A stretch of 64,000 nucleotides of DNA from Paucimonas sp. GTDB lineage: Bacteria > Pseudomonadota > Gammaproteobacteria > Pseudomonadales > Pseudomonadaceae. Shown in pieces: positions 53,091-62,040 of the stretch (positions are counted from its first letter, which is position 1; the number at the start of each line of letters is the position of its first letter). Made by a program: the position numbers and the translations under genes. Location of the stretch: positions 1 to 64,000 of the forward strand of contig JAIRVG010000105.1 in assembly GCA_031253995.1 (NCBI GenBank), given 5' to 3'. The notes below the pieces were generated by a model. It was not told where the DNA came from. It ran no database searches and saw nothing but the letters and a program-made list of their open reading frames with translations.

Positions 53091-53725
53091 GTGTGCCCGG
53101 CATGGGCCAAAACCGGTCATCTGAGATTGTTGACCAGACTGAGTGACGACAACTGTAGCGAAACGCAAGGTGGACGCCGTGAGGCCAAGCTGAAAGAAGC
53201 GCGTAGCAAAGGTACGACCGCAGGAACACGAACAGGCAGTGAGACAGAATACGGGCGATTAGCGTTCTGGGAACCGCGAATCCAGCAATCACCGAAAGGA
53301 ATATCAGGTAGAGCCTGACGGCACGGATCGAAGGTTCTGGCACCTTACCCGGGGAGATCTCGGCTGAAACTAGCTGAGACGTCAACAGAGGCCGTAGTGG
53401 CGGAGATGGACGGTCATGCGTCCGGAGCCAAGGGCCGAAGGATTGGCGATACGCCCCATGTACCTCTCGTAGGTGTGTAGCTCTTTTGAAACTGGCTCTG
53501 AGATGGGTCGGGCGGAAAGAAGGACGCCAGGTGGAATTCCTGGTAGCGAGCTTTCTGGAAGGAGATGCCACGGGACGGTACAGGGTTAAGAGGTGTGTCG
53601 AGTGCGCCCGGCAGTAATGACGGGTACGCCTCAGTGAATGCTGAGCCATCCAACCGCCGGATGCGGAAAACCGCAAGTCCGGGTGTGGGAGGGGTAACAG
53701 GCTTGCCCCGTTACCTCGACCCAAT
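53091..53725 (+). mobile_element. ORF-less group II intron remnant
   Basis: The 635 bp segment starts GTGTGCCCGG, close to the GTGYG 5' consensus with a GCCC/GGGC domain I stem. It contains the intron-like 'ACCTTACCCGGGGAGATCTC' region near 53341. Domain V is readable at 53657-53682: CCGGA-TG-CGG-AAAA-CCG-CAAG-TCCGG. Domain VI is a GGTAAC/GTTACC stem at about 53690-53718, and the end is CGACCCAAT near 53725. No reverse transcriptase/maturase frame remains where domain IV should hold one, so it could move only in trans. It abuts a REP arm on its left, in line with the stem-loop preference of group IIC introns. Confidence 0.72.
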
Positions 53726-54220
53726 CATTTTGGGTTGCGGTGGCTGCTGGATCGGTGGTCTGTCGGTGAAGGTGGTGGTGAAATCACTATTGCAATCGCT
53801 AGCAACGCCCCTCACAGGGTCAGTGTCGGATATAGATTTTTCGGCTGACTCAGCGCTGTTAGGGTTGCGATGGCGTCGGTAGGTTTAACGCTGCATGGAT
53901 ATCTGGCGTTGATGCGCAGAAATTCGGTTGGCACGGTTCAGGTCGGGAAGTGGATTGTCTGCGACGGATCTTGTAAGTGGTCACAAAAGCTGCGGACGCC
54001 GGAGTACCGGGCAAACCAATCAATGTCTGTGAGTCAGGTCCGTTATCTGCCAGTGGCTCGTGCTGGATGGTCTTGGGACCGCTAGCACGGTCCTTCGCGG
54101 GCAAGCCACGCTCCTACGGGGGGGCCTCGTTACGAGACCTATAGCGGGCGGCGGTGCCGTCTGGATTGGAAAAGCGCAGCCCAGCAGGGTAGGGCAGGAC
54201 GGCTGCGCTTGCGGAGCCAG
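53726..54220. other. Intergenic region with degenerate REP elements
   Basis: No gene is supported. A degenerate REP-like palindrome lies near 53764-53822 (GCAATCGCTAGCAACGCCCC). A half REP (TCGCGGGCAAGCCACGCTCC, from 54095) follows. The ppsR terminator is at 54167-54210. This is where the accessory island meets core chromosome. Confidence 0.55.
54167..54210 (-). terminator. Rho-independent terminator of ppsR
   Basis: AAGCGCAGCC (54172-54181) pairs with GGCTGCGCTT (54201-54210). Read on the minus strand, the stem is followed by TTTTCC. It lies 11 bp after the ppsR stop. Confidence 0.82.
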
Positions 54221-55039
54221 TTACTTAAACCGCCGCTCCACCCCCCTCTCCACCAAAATCTTCGCCGAAATCTCCTCCACCGAAAAATGCGTGGAATTGA
54301 TATGCGGAATATTCTCCCGCCGGAACAAATTCTCCACCTCCCGCACCTCAAACTCGCACTGGGCGAAGCTGGAGTACCGGCTGTTCGGCTTGCGCTCGTG
54401 ACGAATCGCGGTCAGTCGGTCAGGATCAATCGTCAACCCAAACAGCTTGTTCTGATGCTTTTTCAGCGCCGTCGGCAGCTGCAGCCGCTCCATATCGTCT
54501 TCCGTCAGCGGATAGTTCGCCGCCCGAATCCCAAACTGCATAGCCATGTACAGACAGGTCGGCGTCTTCCCGCACCGCGAAACCCCCACCAGGATCAGGT
54601 CGGCCTTGTCGTAGTAGTGAGTGCGAGCGCCATCGTCGTTATCCAGCGCAAAGTTCACCGCCTCGATCCGCTCCATGTAGTTCGAGTTACCACCAATGGA
54701 GTGCGATTTCCCCACGGAATACGACGAATGCGCCGTCAGCTCCTGCTCCAGCGGCGCAAGGAAGGTGGAGAAAATATCGATCATGAACCCGTTCGAGGTC
54801 GCGAGAATCTCCCGGATGTCCTGGTTCACGATGGTATCGAAGATGATCGGCCGCACCCCATCCCGCTCCGCCGCAGCATTGATCTGCTGCACCATCACCC
54901 GCGCTTTCTCGACGCTGTCGATGTAGGGCCTGGTGAACTTGTTGAACGGAATGTTCTCGAATTGAGCCAGAAGACTCTGCCCGAGGGTCTCCGCCGTGAT
55001 GCCGGTACCGTCGGAAATGAAGAAGGCAGATCGTTTCAT
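54221..55039 (-). CDS. ppsR: PEP synthase regulatory protein (kinase/pyrophosphorylase)
   Basis: A 272-residue DUF299-family bifunctional enzyme that inactivates PEP synthase by ADP-dependent phosphorylation and reactivates it by Pi-dependent dephosphorylation. 'FFISDGTGITAETLG' starts the protein (about 5-19) and the P-loop-like 'GVSRCGKTPTCLYMA' sits near 150-165. The ATG at 55037-55039 is chosen because the family starts MKRSAFFISDG. An extension to 55153 would overlap the ppsA promoter. It is divergent from its target gene ppsA across 188 bp. Confidence 0.95.
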   Translation of the reverse strand: MKRSAFFISDGTGITAETLGQSLLAQFENIPFNKFTRPYIDSVEKARVMVQQINAAAERDGVRPIIFDTIVNQDIREILATSNGFMIDIFSTFLAPLEQELTAHSSYSVGKSHSIGGNSNYMERIEAVNFALDNDDGARTHYYDKADLILVGVSRCGKTPTCLYMAMQFGIRAANYPLTEDDMERLQLPTALKKHQNKLFGLTIDPDRLTAIRHERKPNSRYSSFAQCEFEVREVENLFRRENIPHINSTHFSVEEISAKILVERGVERRFK

Positions 55040-55227
55040 TTGCGCCATGGGCCTTAAGCTGGTGACGATTCTTGGATATGATAGGTTCGGTTTGCCGAAC
55101 GCCATCGTAACGACATCGTCGGCATTCTCACTTATTTTCCAGGTCCAGGCCACAAGCGCCCGGACGGTCCCACAGGGGATTCGCCGGCGTCCTGAGCTTT
55201 TCCAATACAGTTAGTGGAGAGATCACC

Positions 55228-57603
55228 TTGGTAGAGTACGTAGTTTCCCTCGATAAGCTCGGCGTCCATGATGTGGAGCATGTGGGGGGCAAGAACGCAT
55301 CCCTGGGCGAGATGATCAGTAACCTCGCGGGCGCCGGCGTATCGGTCCCCGGCGGCTTTGCCACTACGGCTCAGGCGTACCGTGACTTCCTCGAACAGAG
55401 CGGCCTGAACGACAAGATCCACGCGGCCCTCGACGCCCTGGACGTGGACGACGTCAACGCCCTGGCCAAGACCGGCGCGCAGATCCGCCAGTGGGTCATG
55501 GAAGCCGAATTCCCGGCTCGCCTGGACGCCGAAATCCGCACCGCCTTCGCCGAAATGGCCAACGGCAACGAGAACATGGCCGTGGCCGTGCGTTCCTCCG
55601 CCACCGCCGAAGACCTGCCGGACGCGTCCTTCGCCGGCCAGCAGGAAACCTTCCTCAACATCCGCGGCGTGGACAACGTGATCCGCGCTGCCAAGGAAGT
55701 CTTCGCCTCCCTCTTCAACGACCGCGCCATTTCCTACCGCGTGCACCAGGGCTTCGACCACAAGCTGGTGGCCCTGTCCGCCGGCGTGCAGCGCATGGTC
55801 CGTTCGGAAACCGGAACGGCGGGCGTGATGTTCACCCTCGACACCGAATCCGGCTTCCGCGACGTGGTCTTCATCACCGGTGCCTACGGCCTGGGTGAAA
55901 CCGTCGTGCAAGGCGCCGTGAACCCGGACGAGTTCTACGTCCACAAGAACACCCTCGAAGCCGGTCGCCCGGCCATCCTGCGCCGCAACCTGGGCAGCAA
56001 GGCGATCAAGATGGTCTACGGCGAAGAAGCCAAGGCCGGTCGTTCGGTCAAGACCGTCGATGTCGACCGCGCCGACCGCGCGCGCTTCTGCCTGACCGAC
56101 GCCGAAGTCAGCGAGCTGGCCAAGCAGGCGATGATCATCGAGAAGCACTACCAGCGTCCGATGGACATCGAGTGGGCCAAAGACGGCGACGACGGCCAGC
56201 TGTACATCGTCCAGGCACGTCCCGAGACCGTGAAGAGCCGCTCCAGCGCCAACGTGATGGAGCGCTACCTGCTGAAAGAGAAGGGCACCGTCCTCGTCGA
56301 AGGCCGCGCCATCGGCCAGCGCATCGGCGCCGGCAAGGTCCGCGTGATCCACGACGTTTCGGAAATGGACAAGGTCCAGCCCGGCGACGTGCTGGTCTCC
56401 GACATGACCGACCCGGACTGGGAACCTGTGATGAAGCGCGCCAGCGCCATCGTCACCAACCGCGGCGGCCGTACCTGCCACGCGGCGATCATCGCCCGTG
56501 AGCTGGGTATTCCTGCGGTTGTCGGTTGCGGCAACGCCACCCAGGTGCTGAAAGATGGCCAGGGCGTCACCGTTTCCTGCGCCGAAGGCGACACCGGTTT
56601 CATCTTCGAAGGCGAACTGGGCTTCGACGTCCGTCAGAACTCGGTCGACGCCATGCCCGACCTGCCGTTCAAGATCATGATGAACGTCGGCAACCCGGAC
56701 CGCGCCTTCGACTTCGCCCAACTGCCGAACGCCGGCGTGGGCCTGGCCCGCCTGGAATTCATCATCAACCGCATGATCGGCGTGCACCCCAAGGCACTGC
56801 TGAACTACGCAGGTCTGCCGCAAGACCTGAAGGACAGCGTCGACAAGCGCATCGCCGGCTACAACGACCCGGTCGACTTCTATGTCGAGAAGCTGGTCGA
56901 GGGCATCAGCACCCTGGCCGCTGCGTTCTGGCCGAAGAAGGTCATCGTGCGTCTGTCGGACTTCAAGTCCAACGAGTACGCCAACCTGATCGGCGGCAAG
57001 CTGTACGAGCCGGAAGAAGAGAACCCGATGCTGGGCTTCCGCGGTGCGTCGCGCTACATCAGCGAGTCGTTCCGTGACTGCTTCGAGCTGGAATGCCGCG
57101 CGCTGAAGCGTGTGCGCAACGAGATGGGCCTGACCAACGTCGAGATCATGGTGCCGTTCGTGCGCACCCTGGGCGAAGCCAGCCAGGTGGTCGACCTGCT
57201 GGCCGAGAACGGCCTGGGCCGTGGCGTGAATGGCCTGCGCGTGATCATGATGTGTGAACTGCCGTCCAACGCCATCCTGGCGGACGAGTTCCTGGAGTAC
57301 TTCGACGGCTTCTCCATCGGCTCCAACGACCTGACCCAGCTGACCCTGGGCCTGGACCGCGACTCGGGGATCATCGCCCACCTGTTCGACGAGCGTAATC
57401 CTGCGGTGAAGAAGCTGCTGGCCAATGCCATCCAGGCGTGCAACAAGGCTGGCAAGTACATCGGCATCTGCGGCCAGGGGCCTTCGGACCATCCGGACCT
57501 GGCCAAATGGCTGATGGAGCAGGGCATCGAGAGCGTTTCGCTGAACCCCGACTCCGTGCTGGAGACCTGGTTCTTCCTGGCCGAAGGCCAGGGCGCGGCC
57601 TGA
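55228..57603 (+). CDS. ppsA: Phosphoenolpyruvate synthase
   Basis: PEP synthase (791 residues) converts pyruvate and ATP to PEP, AMP and phosphate, allowing growth on three-carbon and TCA substrates through gluconeogenesis. The N-terminal ATP-grasp domain (about 15-340) precedes the swivelling His domain with catalytic H418 ('GRTCHAAIIA') and the C-terminal PEP/pyruvate TIM barrel ('GSNDLTQLTLG'). The start is TTG 55228, with GGAGAG eight bases before it. No ATG fits the conserved MVEYVVSLDKLG start. A terminator lies at 57664. It is controlled by PpsR, encoded divergently. Confidence 0.97.
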   Translation: MVEYVVSLDKLGVHDVEHVGGKNASLGEMISNLAGAGVSVPGGFATTAQAYRDFLEQSGLNDKIHAALDALDVDDVNALAKTGAQIRQWVMEAEFPARLDAEIRTAFAEMANGNENMAVAVRSSATAEDLPDASFAGQQETFLNIRGVDNVIRAAKEVFASLFNDRAISYRVHQGFDHKLVALSAGVQRMVRSETGTAGVMFTLDTESGFRDVVFITGAYGLGETVVQGAVNPDEFYVHKNTLEAGRPAILRRNLGSKAIKMVYGEEAKAGRSVKTVDVDRADRARFCLTDAEVSELAKQAMIIEKHYQRPMDIEWAKDGDDGQLYIVQARPETVKSRSSANVMERYLLKEKGTVLVEGRAIGQRIGAGKVRVIHDVSEMDKVQPGDVLVSDMTDPDWEPVMKRASAIVTNRGGRTCHAAIIARELGIPAVVGCGNATQVLKDGQGVTVSCAEGDTGFIFEGELGFDVRQNSVDAMPDLPFKIMMNVGNPDRAFDFAQLPNAGVGLARLEFIINRMIGVHPKALLNYAGLPQDLKDSVDKRIAGYNDPVDFYVEKLVEGISTLAAAFWPKKVIVRLSDFKSNEYANLIGGKLYEPEEENPMLGFRGASRYISESFRDCFELECRALKRVRNEMGLTNVEIMVPFVRTLGEASQVVDLLAENGLGRGVNGLRVIMMCELPSNAILADEFLEYFDGFSIGSNDLTQLTLGLDRDSGIIAHLFDERNPAVKKLLANAIQACNKAGKYIGICGQGPSDHPDLAKWLMEQGIESVSLNPDSVLETWFFLAEGQGAA

Positions 57604-57663
57604 TCCGCTAGACACGCGACGTTCGTCGTCCCCGGACGGCGAACTTCGCGACGCTTTTATCCA

Positions 57664-57695
57664 GGGCGTGTCCAATGAGTGGACGCGCCCTTTTT
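57664..57695 (+). terminator. Rho-independent terminator of ppsA
   Basis: GGGCGTGTCC (57664-57673) pairs with GGACGCGCCC (57681-57690) across a 7-base loop, followed by five T residues. Its position rules out the upstream in-frame start codons of the next gene (57668 and 57674). Confidence 0.93.
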
Positions 57696-57709
57696 CGTAC
57701 AAGAAACCT

Positions 57710-58708
57710 ATGCAAAGCAGCAGCAACCTGTTTCCCGTCGCCCTGCTCAGGGCCGAACGTTGTGGTGACCTGAGCGAGGACGTCTACCACCTGAAGGCCG
57801 GCAACAGCCCCGACCCGAGCGTCGAGCTGGCGCTGACCCGCCTTGGCCTGGCCGATCAGGACGCGGCCCGGGGCGTGCCGGTGATCCTTCTGCACGGCAG
57901 CTTCTCCAACCGCCGTTTCTGGTTCTCGCCCAAGGGCGTTGGCCTCGGCGCCCATCTGGCGCGGGCCGGCTTCGATGTGTGGATTGCGGAAATGCGCGGC
58001 CACGGCCTGTCGCCGCGCAACCGCAACTACAACAACAACCGTGTCGCCGACTATGCGGGCTACGACCTGCCGGCGATCGCCGCCTTCGTCCACGAACAGA
58101 CCGGCCAGCCGGCGCACTGGCTCGGCCACTCCCTGGGCGGCACCACCCTGGCGGCCGCGCTGGGCGGGCGCTACCTGGACGAGGACCTGATCGCCAGCGC
58201 GGCGTTCTTCGGCACCCAGGTCAGCCGTACCTACTGGCCGCTGAAGATCCCGCCGGTGGAGTGGGGCGGCCGCCTGCTGCTCAAGCGCTTCCCGCATATC
58301 TCCGGCTCGCGGCTCAAGCGCGGCCCGGAAGACGAGCCGATCGGCCTGGCCATCGAAAGCATGCGCTGGTTCGGCCTGTTCGGGCGTTTCGGTGAAAAGG
58401 ACCGCGACTGGTGGGCTGGTCTGGCCGAGGTGCGGGTGCCGGTGTTGTGCGTCGCCGGGGCTGGCGATTTCCAGGACCCGGCCTGGGCCTGCCGCAAGCT
58501 GTTCGAGCAGATCGGTAGTGACGACAAGCGTTTCCTCAAGCTCGGCGTGCAAGACGGATTCGACAACTTCGGCCATGTGGATATGCTGGTCAGCAAGCCC
58601 GCGCAGACCCAGGTCTGGCCGCTGGTGGAACGCTGGCTGCGGGATCCGTTGGCGATGGTCGAGCGGCCGGCGGCGTCGGACGTTTCGCCGGAGCCTGTAA
58701 GCGGCTAA
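57710..58708 (+). CDS. Alpha/beta hydrolase (esterase-like)
   Basis: A 332-residue alpha/beta-hydrolase. Oxyanion-side 'LLHGSFSN', the nucleophile elbow 'GHSLGG' (Ser at about 157) and a late His in 'NFGHVDML' form the triad with an acidic residue near 'CVAGAGDFQDP'. The region 'NNNRVADYAGYDLPAIAAFV' is lid-like. It is found after ppsA in other pseudomonads. The substrate is unknown. The start at 57710 (MQSSSNLFPV) is chosen because earlier in-frame starts lie inside the ppsA terminator. Confidence 0.85.
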   Translation: MQSSSNLFPVALLRAERCGDLSEDVYHLKAGNSPDPSVELALTRLGLADQDAARGVPVILLHGSFSNRRFWFSPKGVGLGAHLARAGFDVWIAEMRGHGLSPRNRNYNNNRVADYAGYDLPAIAAFVHEQTGQPAHWLGHSLGGTTLAAALGGRYLDEDLIASAAFFGTQVSRTYWPLKIPPVEWGGRLLLKRFPHISGSRLKRGPEDEPIGLAIESMRWFGLFGRFGEKDRDWWAGLAEVRVPVLCVAGAGDFQDPAWACRKLFEQIGSDDKRFLKLGVQDGFDNFGHVDMLVSKPAQTQVWPLVERWLRDPLAMVERPAASDVSPEPVSG

Positions 58709-58759
58709 GATGTGACGTTTTTCGGAGTTCTGGTCATTTCATGTTTCTGAGCCTTTGAC

Positions 58760-59059
58760 ATGTTCGTTGCCCTTGAGCGCCTCATCAATCTGCACGACGG
58801 CTACCGTAAACCCTTTCGGGTCAACGGTCAGTCGTTGTTGCTGCTGGTGGTGGACAACCGGCCGGTGCTGATCGAGGACCGCTGCCCGCACCAGGGCGCG
58901 CCGCTGGCTGCGGCCACGCTGGAAGGCGACGTGCTGCGTTGCCCACGGCACGGTCTGACCTTCAGCCTGTCCTCGGGACGGGCGCTGCAGCCGGGCTGCG
59001 CGGCACTGAACCTGTTCAAGCTGGCGTACGAGGGTGACCGCATTGGCATCGACGTGTAG
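58760..59059 (+). CDS. Rieske [2Fe-2S] ferredoxin-like protein
   Basis: A 99-residue soluble Rieske protein with both cluster-binding loops: C-x-H in 'DRCPHQGAPL' (about 42-51) and C-x2-H in 'LRCPRHGLTF' (about 61-70). It resembles the small ferredoxin components of dioxygenases and nitrite reductase NirD. No oxygenase lies nearby, so the electron partner is unknown. It sits 51 bp after the hydrolase and 94 bp before rraA. Confidence 0.88.
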   Translation: MFVALERLINLHDGYRKPFRVNGQSLLLLVVDNRPVLIEDRCPHQGAPLAAATLEGDVLRCPRHGLTFSLSSGRALQPGCAALNLFKLAYEGDRIGIDV

Positions 59060-59153
59060 GCTGAATCGGGCCTAAAGCCGTATTGTCAGCTTTCGTCCCT
59101 TTGAGTGATCGTGAATTCCGACAACCCATTTCTTGGTCTGACAGGAGTTTCCC

Positions 59154-59642
59154 ATGCATTACGTAACGCCCGATCTGTGCGACGCCTACCCTCAACTGGT
59201 GCAGGTGCTGGAGCCGATGTTCAGCAACTTCGGCGGTCGTGATTCGTTTGGCGGCGAAATCGTCACCATCAAGTGCTTCGAGGACAACTCGCTGGTCAAG
59301 GAGCAGGTCGAGCGCGACGGCAAGGGCAAGGTCCTGGTGGTGGACGGCGGCGGTTCGCTGCGCCGCGCGCTGCTGGGCGACATGCTGGCCGAGAAGGCGG
59401 CGAAGAATGGCTGGGAAGGCCTGGTGATCTATGGTTGCGTGCGTGATGTCGATGTCCTGGTGCAGACCGACGTCGGCGTGCAGGCCCTGGCCAGCCACCC
59501 GATGAAGACCGACAAGCGCGGCATCGGCGACCTCAATGTCGCGGTGACCTTCGCTGGCGTCACTTTCCACCCTGGGCAGTACGTGTACGCGGACAACAAT
59601 GGCGTGATCATCTCGCCGAAGCCGCTGACGATGCCCGAGTAA
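59154..59642 (+). CDS. rraA: RraA family protein (RNase E inhibitor / aldolase-like)
   Basis: A 162-residue RraA-like protein. E. coli RraA binds RNase E and damps mRNA decay, while other members are 4-hydroxy-4-methyl-2-oxoglutarate aldolases. 'GGGSLRRALLGDMLAEKA' (about 65-82) and 'VIYGCVRDVDVL' (about 93-104) match the fold core, with the G-x-R-D aldolase-like site. A CAGGAG ribosome-binding site precedes the ATG. Its position ahead of cmaX is as in other pseudomonads. Which activity applies cannot be decided here. Confidence 0.9.
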   Translation: MHYVTPDLCDAYPQLVQVLEPMFSNFGGRDSFGGEIVTIKCFEDNSLVKEQVERDGKGKVLVVDGGGSLRRALLGDMLAEKAAKNGWEGLVIYGCVRDVDVLVQTDVGVQALASHPMKTDKRGIGDLNVAVTFAGVTFHPGQYVYADNNGVIISPKPLTMPE

Positions 59643-59669
59643 TCCCGTAGACAGGACGATGGAGTAAGG

Positions 59670-60665
59670 ATGTTCGAGGAAGACAACGCGCAGTGGGGGC
59701 TGGTCCATGCCCTGGTGCTTGATGGCAGGGGCGGTGCGCGTCCTATCGCTCGGACTGAACTCGATGCGCTGGTTTTGCAGCCGGAGGAAAGCCTCTGGCT
59801 GCACTGGGACCGCGGCCACCCGCAGACCCAGACCTGGCTGCGCCAGGACAGCGGTCTCAATGAATTCTCCTGCGACCTGCTGCTGGAGGAAAACACCCGC
59901 CCGCGCATGCTGCCGCTGCCGGATGCGCAGATGCTGCTGTTCCTGCGTGGAGTCAACCTGAATCCTGGTGCCGAGCCGGAGGATATGGTTTCGGTGCGGA
60001 TCTTTGCCGAGGCGCAACGGGTGATTTCCCTGCGCCTGCGGCCGTTGCGGGCTACCGACGAGCTGTTGCAGCAACTGGACGAGGGCCGTGGCCCGCGTAC
60101 GGCGTCGGAGCTGTTGCTGGGTCTGGCGCAGTTGCTGACGGACAAGATCCAGGCGTTGGTCAGCGATCTGTCCGAGCTGGTGGATGACGAGGAAGAGAAA
60201 CTCGAAGCCGACGAGCGCTATACCCCGGAGCATGGTGCGCTGCAGCAGATGCGCCGGCGTGCGGCCGGGTTGCGTCGGTTCCTTGCGCCGCAGCGGGAGA
60301 TCTATGCGCAACTGGCGCGGAACAAGTGGCCGTGGTTCTGCGAGGATGATGCGGACTACTGGAACGAGCTGAACAACAGCCTGATCCGCTATCTGGAAGA
60401 GCTGGAGCTGACCCGCGAGCGGGTGGCGCTGGTGCTGGAAAGCGAGGATCGGCGGCTCAACGAGCGGATGAACCGGACCATGTACCGGTTCGGCATCATT
60501 ACCTGCATCTTCCTGCCGATGAGTTTCGTTACCGGGTTGCTGGGTATCAATGTCGGCGGGATTCCCGGTTCAGACAGTCCCTATGGCTTCGTCTACGCCA
60601 GCCTGCTGGTGCTGGGCCTGGCCCTTGGCCAATGGTGGCTGTTCCGCCGCCTGCGTTGGGTCTGA
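59670..60665 (+). CDS. cmaX: CorA/ZntB-type divalent metal transporter CmaX
   Basis: A 331-residue CorA-superfamily protein with a large cytoplasmic N-terminal domain and a coiled stalk. Two C-terminal helices (about 268-290 and 302-322) follow, with 'GINVGG' in place of the CorA GMN pore motif, closer to ZntB. Known in pseudomonads as CmaX, the first gene of the cmaX-crfX-cmpX-sigX-oprF envelope block. Transport of Mg2+ or Zn2+ is inferred from family. It lies 27 bp after rraA. Confidence 0.92.
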   Translation: MFEEDNAQWGLVHALVLDGRGGARPIARTELDALVLQPEESLWLHWDRGHPQTQTWLRQDSGLNEFSCDLLLEENTRPRMLPLPDAQMLLFLRGVNLNPGAEPEDMVSVRIFAEAQRVISLRLRPLRATDELLQQLDEGRGPRTASELLLGLAQLLTDKIQALVSDLSELVDDEEEKLEADERYTPEHGALQQMRRRAAGLRRFLAPQREIYAQLARNKWPWFCEDDADYWNELNNSLIRYLEELELTRERVALVLESEDRRLNERMNRTMYRFGIITCIFLPMSFVTGLLGINVGGIPGSDSPYGFVYASLLVLGLALGQWWLFRRLRWV

Positions 60666-60693
60666 TCCATGTTGCTCGAAGCACGCCGCGGAA

Positions 60694-60769
60694 CCTGTGG
60701 GAGCTGGCTTGCCGGCGATTGCGATGGTGAATCCACTGCTGCAATCGCTGGCAAGCCAGCTCCCACAGG
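60694..60769. repeat. REP palindrome between cmaX and crfX
   Basis: Near-perfect 29-base arms (60694-60722 and 60741-60769) with GGGAGCTGGCTTGCC cores and an 18-base spacer. It may separate cmaX from crfX transcription. Confidence 0.9.
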
Positions 60770-60781
60770 GATTGTGGTCAG

Positions 60782-60825
60782 CCCCGAATCGGGGTTGAAC
60801 TTGTCCCATTTAGCCGTGCGAATTG
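60782..60825 (+). promoter_or_regulatory. Candidate crfX promoter with adjacent hairpin
   Basis: A CCCCG-AAT-CGGGG hairpin (60782-60794) is followed by GAACTT at 60797-60802, which resembles the -35 box of ECF sigma factors AlgU/SigX. The -10 region is not clear. Placement 80 bp before crfX fits reports that crfX is under envelope-stress sigma control in pseudomonads. This is suggestive only. Confidence 0.3.
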
Positions 60826-60882
60826 TTCATGTGACCCATGGCACGACCGTCTCGTCTTTGACTGACATTGCGCGAGGTGCCC

Positions 60883-61125
60883 ATGCACGATCCCTTTGAA
60901 CAATCCCTGCGAGACATGCTCAACGCGTCGCCGTCCGGCCAGGACCGCGATGACGACGCGGCCCTCGGGCGTGTCCTGAAAACCGCCAACCGCCAGGTCG
61001 GCGCCAGCGATCTGTTCAGCTTGCTTGGCCGTTGGGGCCAGGCGCTGATGATCGCCCTCAACAATGGCTCGGCGCATGTAGCGCCGGTTCGCCGCAACGC
61101 TTCCAAAGCTGATAAGGCCGATTGA
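60883..61125 (+). CDS. crfX: CrfX small regulatory-block protein
   Basis: An 80-residue soluble protein (MHDPFEQSLRDMLN) corresponding in position and sequence to CrfX/CfrX of pseudomonads, encoded between cmaX and cmpX. Function is not established. The ATG at 60883 has GAGGTG upstream. A 5-codon extension to 60868 is less likely. Its stop is 2 bp before the cmpX ATG. Confidence 0.88.
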   Translation: MHDPFEQSLRDMLNASPSGQDRDDDAALGRVLKTANRQVGASDLFSLLGRWGQALMIALNNGSAHVAPVRRNASKADKAD

Positions 61126-61127
61126 AT

Positions 61128-61952
61128 ATGGAACTTGATCTCTGGACCCAGAGCATGGTCACCGCAATGACCGCGTTGTGGACCAAAGTCGCGAACTTCA
61201 TCCCGAACCTGTTCGTGGCACTGGTCCTGGTACTGCTCGGCTTCGTCGTCGCCAAGCTGCTGGACACCCTGCTGTCCAAGCTGCTGGCCAAATTCGGCCT
61301 GGACCGCCTGATGGCCGGCACCGGCCTGACCAAGATGCTCAGCCGCGTCGGCATCCAGGTACCGATCTCCACGCTGATCGGCAAGATCGTCTACTGGTTC
61401 GTGCTGCTGGTATTCCTCGTCTCCGCCGCCGAATCCCTCGGCCTTGAGCGGGTGTCCGCCACCCTCGACATGCTCGCCCTGTACCTGCCGAAGGTGTTCG
61501 GTGCGGCGCTGGTGCTGCTGGCCGGCGTGCTGCTGGCCCAGGTCGCCAACGGCCTGACCCGCGGCGCCGCCGAAGGCATCGGCCTGGAATATGCCGCCGG
61601 CGTCGGCCGCATCGTCCAGGGCCTGGTGATCATCATCAGCATCTCGGTGGCCATCAGCCAGCTCGAAATCAAGACCGACCTGCTCAACCATGTGATCGTC
61701 ATCGGCCTGATTACCGTTGGTCTGGCCATTGCATTGGCCATGGGCCTCGGCAGTCGGGAGATCGCCGGGCAGATCATTGCCGGCATCTATGTGCGCGAGC
61801 TGTACCAGGTGGGCCAGGAAGTGCGGATTGGCGACGTCGAAGGCCAGATCGAAGAGATCGGCACGGTGAAGACCGTGGTGCTGACCGACGAGGGCGACCT
61901 GGTGTCGCTGTCCAACCGCACGTTGCTGGAGCAGCGGGTCAGTAGCCGCTGA
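61128..61952 (+). CDS. cmpX: MscS-like membrane protein CmpX
   Basis: A 274-residue inner-membrane protein of the small-conductance mechanosensitive-channel superfamily. Four to five helices (about 20-40, 75-95, 105-130, 145-165, 175-200) lead into an MscS-type beta domain ('VGQEVRIGDVEGQIEEIG'). CmpX in P. aeruginosa and P. fluorescens influences c-di-GMP and SigX activity. A TTG at 61122 is an alternative start overlapping the crfX stop. It lies 88 bp upstream of sigX. Confidence 0.93.
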   Translation: MELDLWTQSMVTAMTALWTKVANFIPNLFVALVLVLLGFVVAKLLDTLLSKLLAKFGLDRLMAGTGLTKMLSRVGIQVPISTLIGKIVYWFVLLVFLVSAAESLGLERVSATLDMLALYLPKVFGAALVLLAGVLLAQVANGLTRGAAEGIGLEYAAGVGRIVQGLVIIISISVAISQLEIKTDLLNHVIVIGLITVGLAIALAMGLGSREIAGQIIAGIYVRELYQVGQEVRIGDVEGQIEEIGTVKTVVLTDEGDLVSLSNRTLLEQRVSSR

Positions 61953-62040
61953 CCGGGCAAATCCTGCTAATGTATGCCGCCGCAAAACCGCCCCTCCCGG
62001 GCGGGCGGCGACGAATACCTGACTGCCGGCCTGATTTGTT

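Noticed and set aside
53565..53882. Short frames inside and after the group II intron
   Set aside because: They cross domain V/VI of the intron and have no reverse-transcriptase motifs (no YADD).
57668..57709. Upstream start codons for the alpha/beta hydrolase
   Set aside because: They lie inside the perfect ppsA terminator. The ATG at 57710 fits the family start.
55132..57726. Antisense frame over ppsA
   Set aside because: Shadow frame, and it would run through both the ppsA terminator and its promoter.
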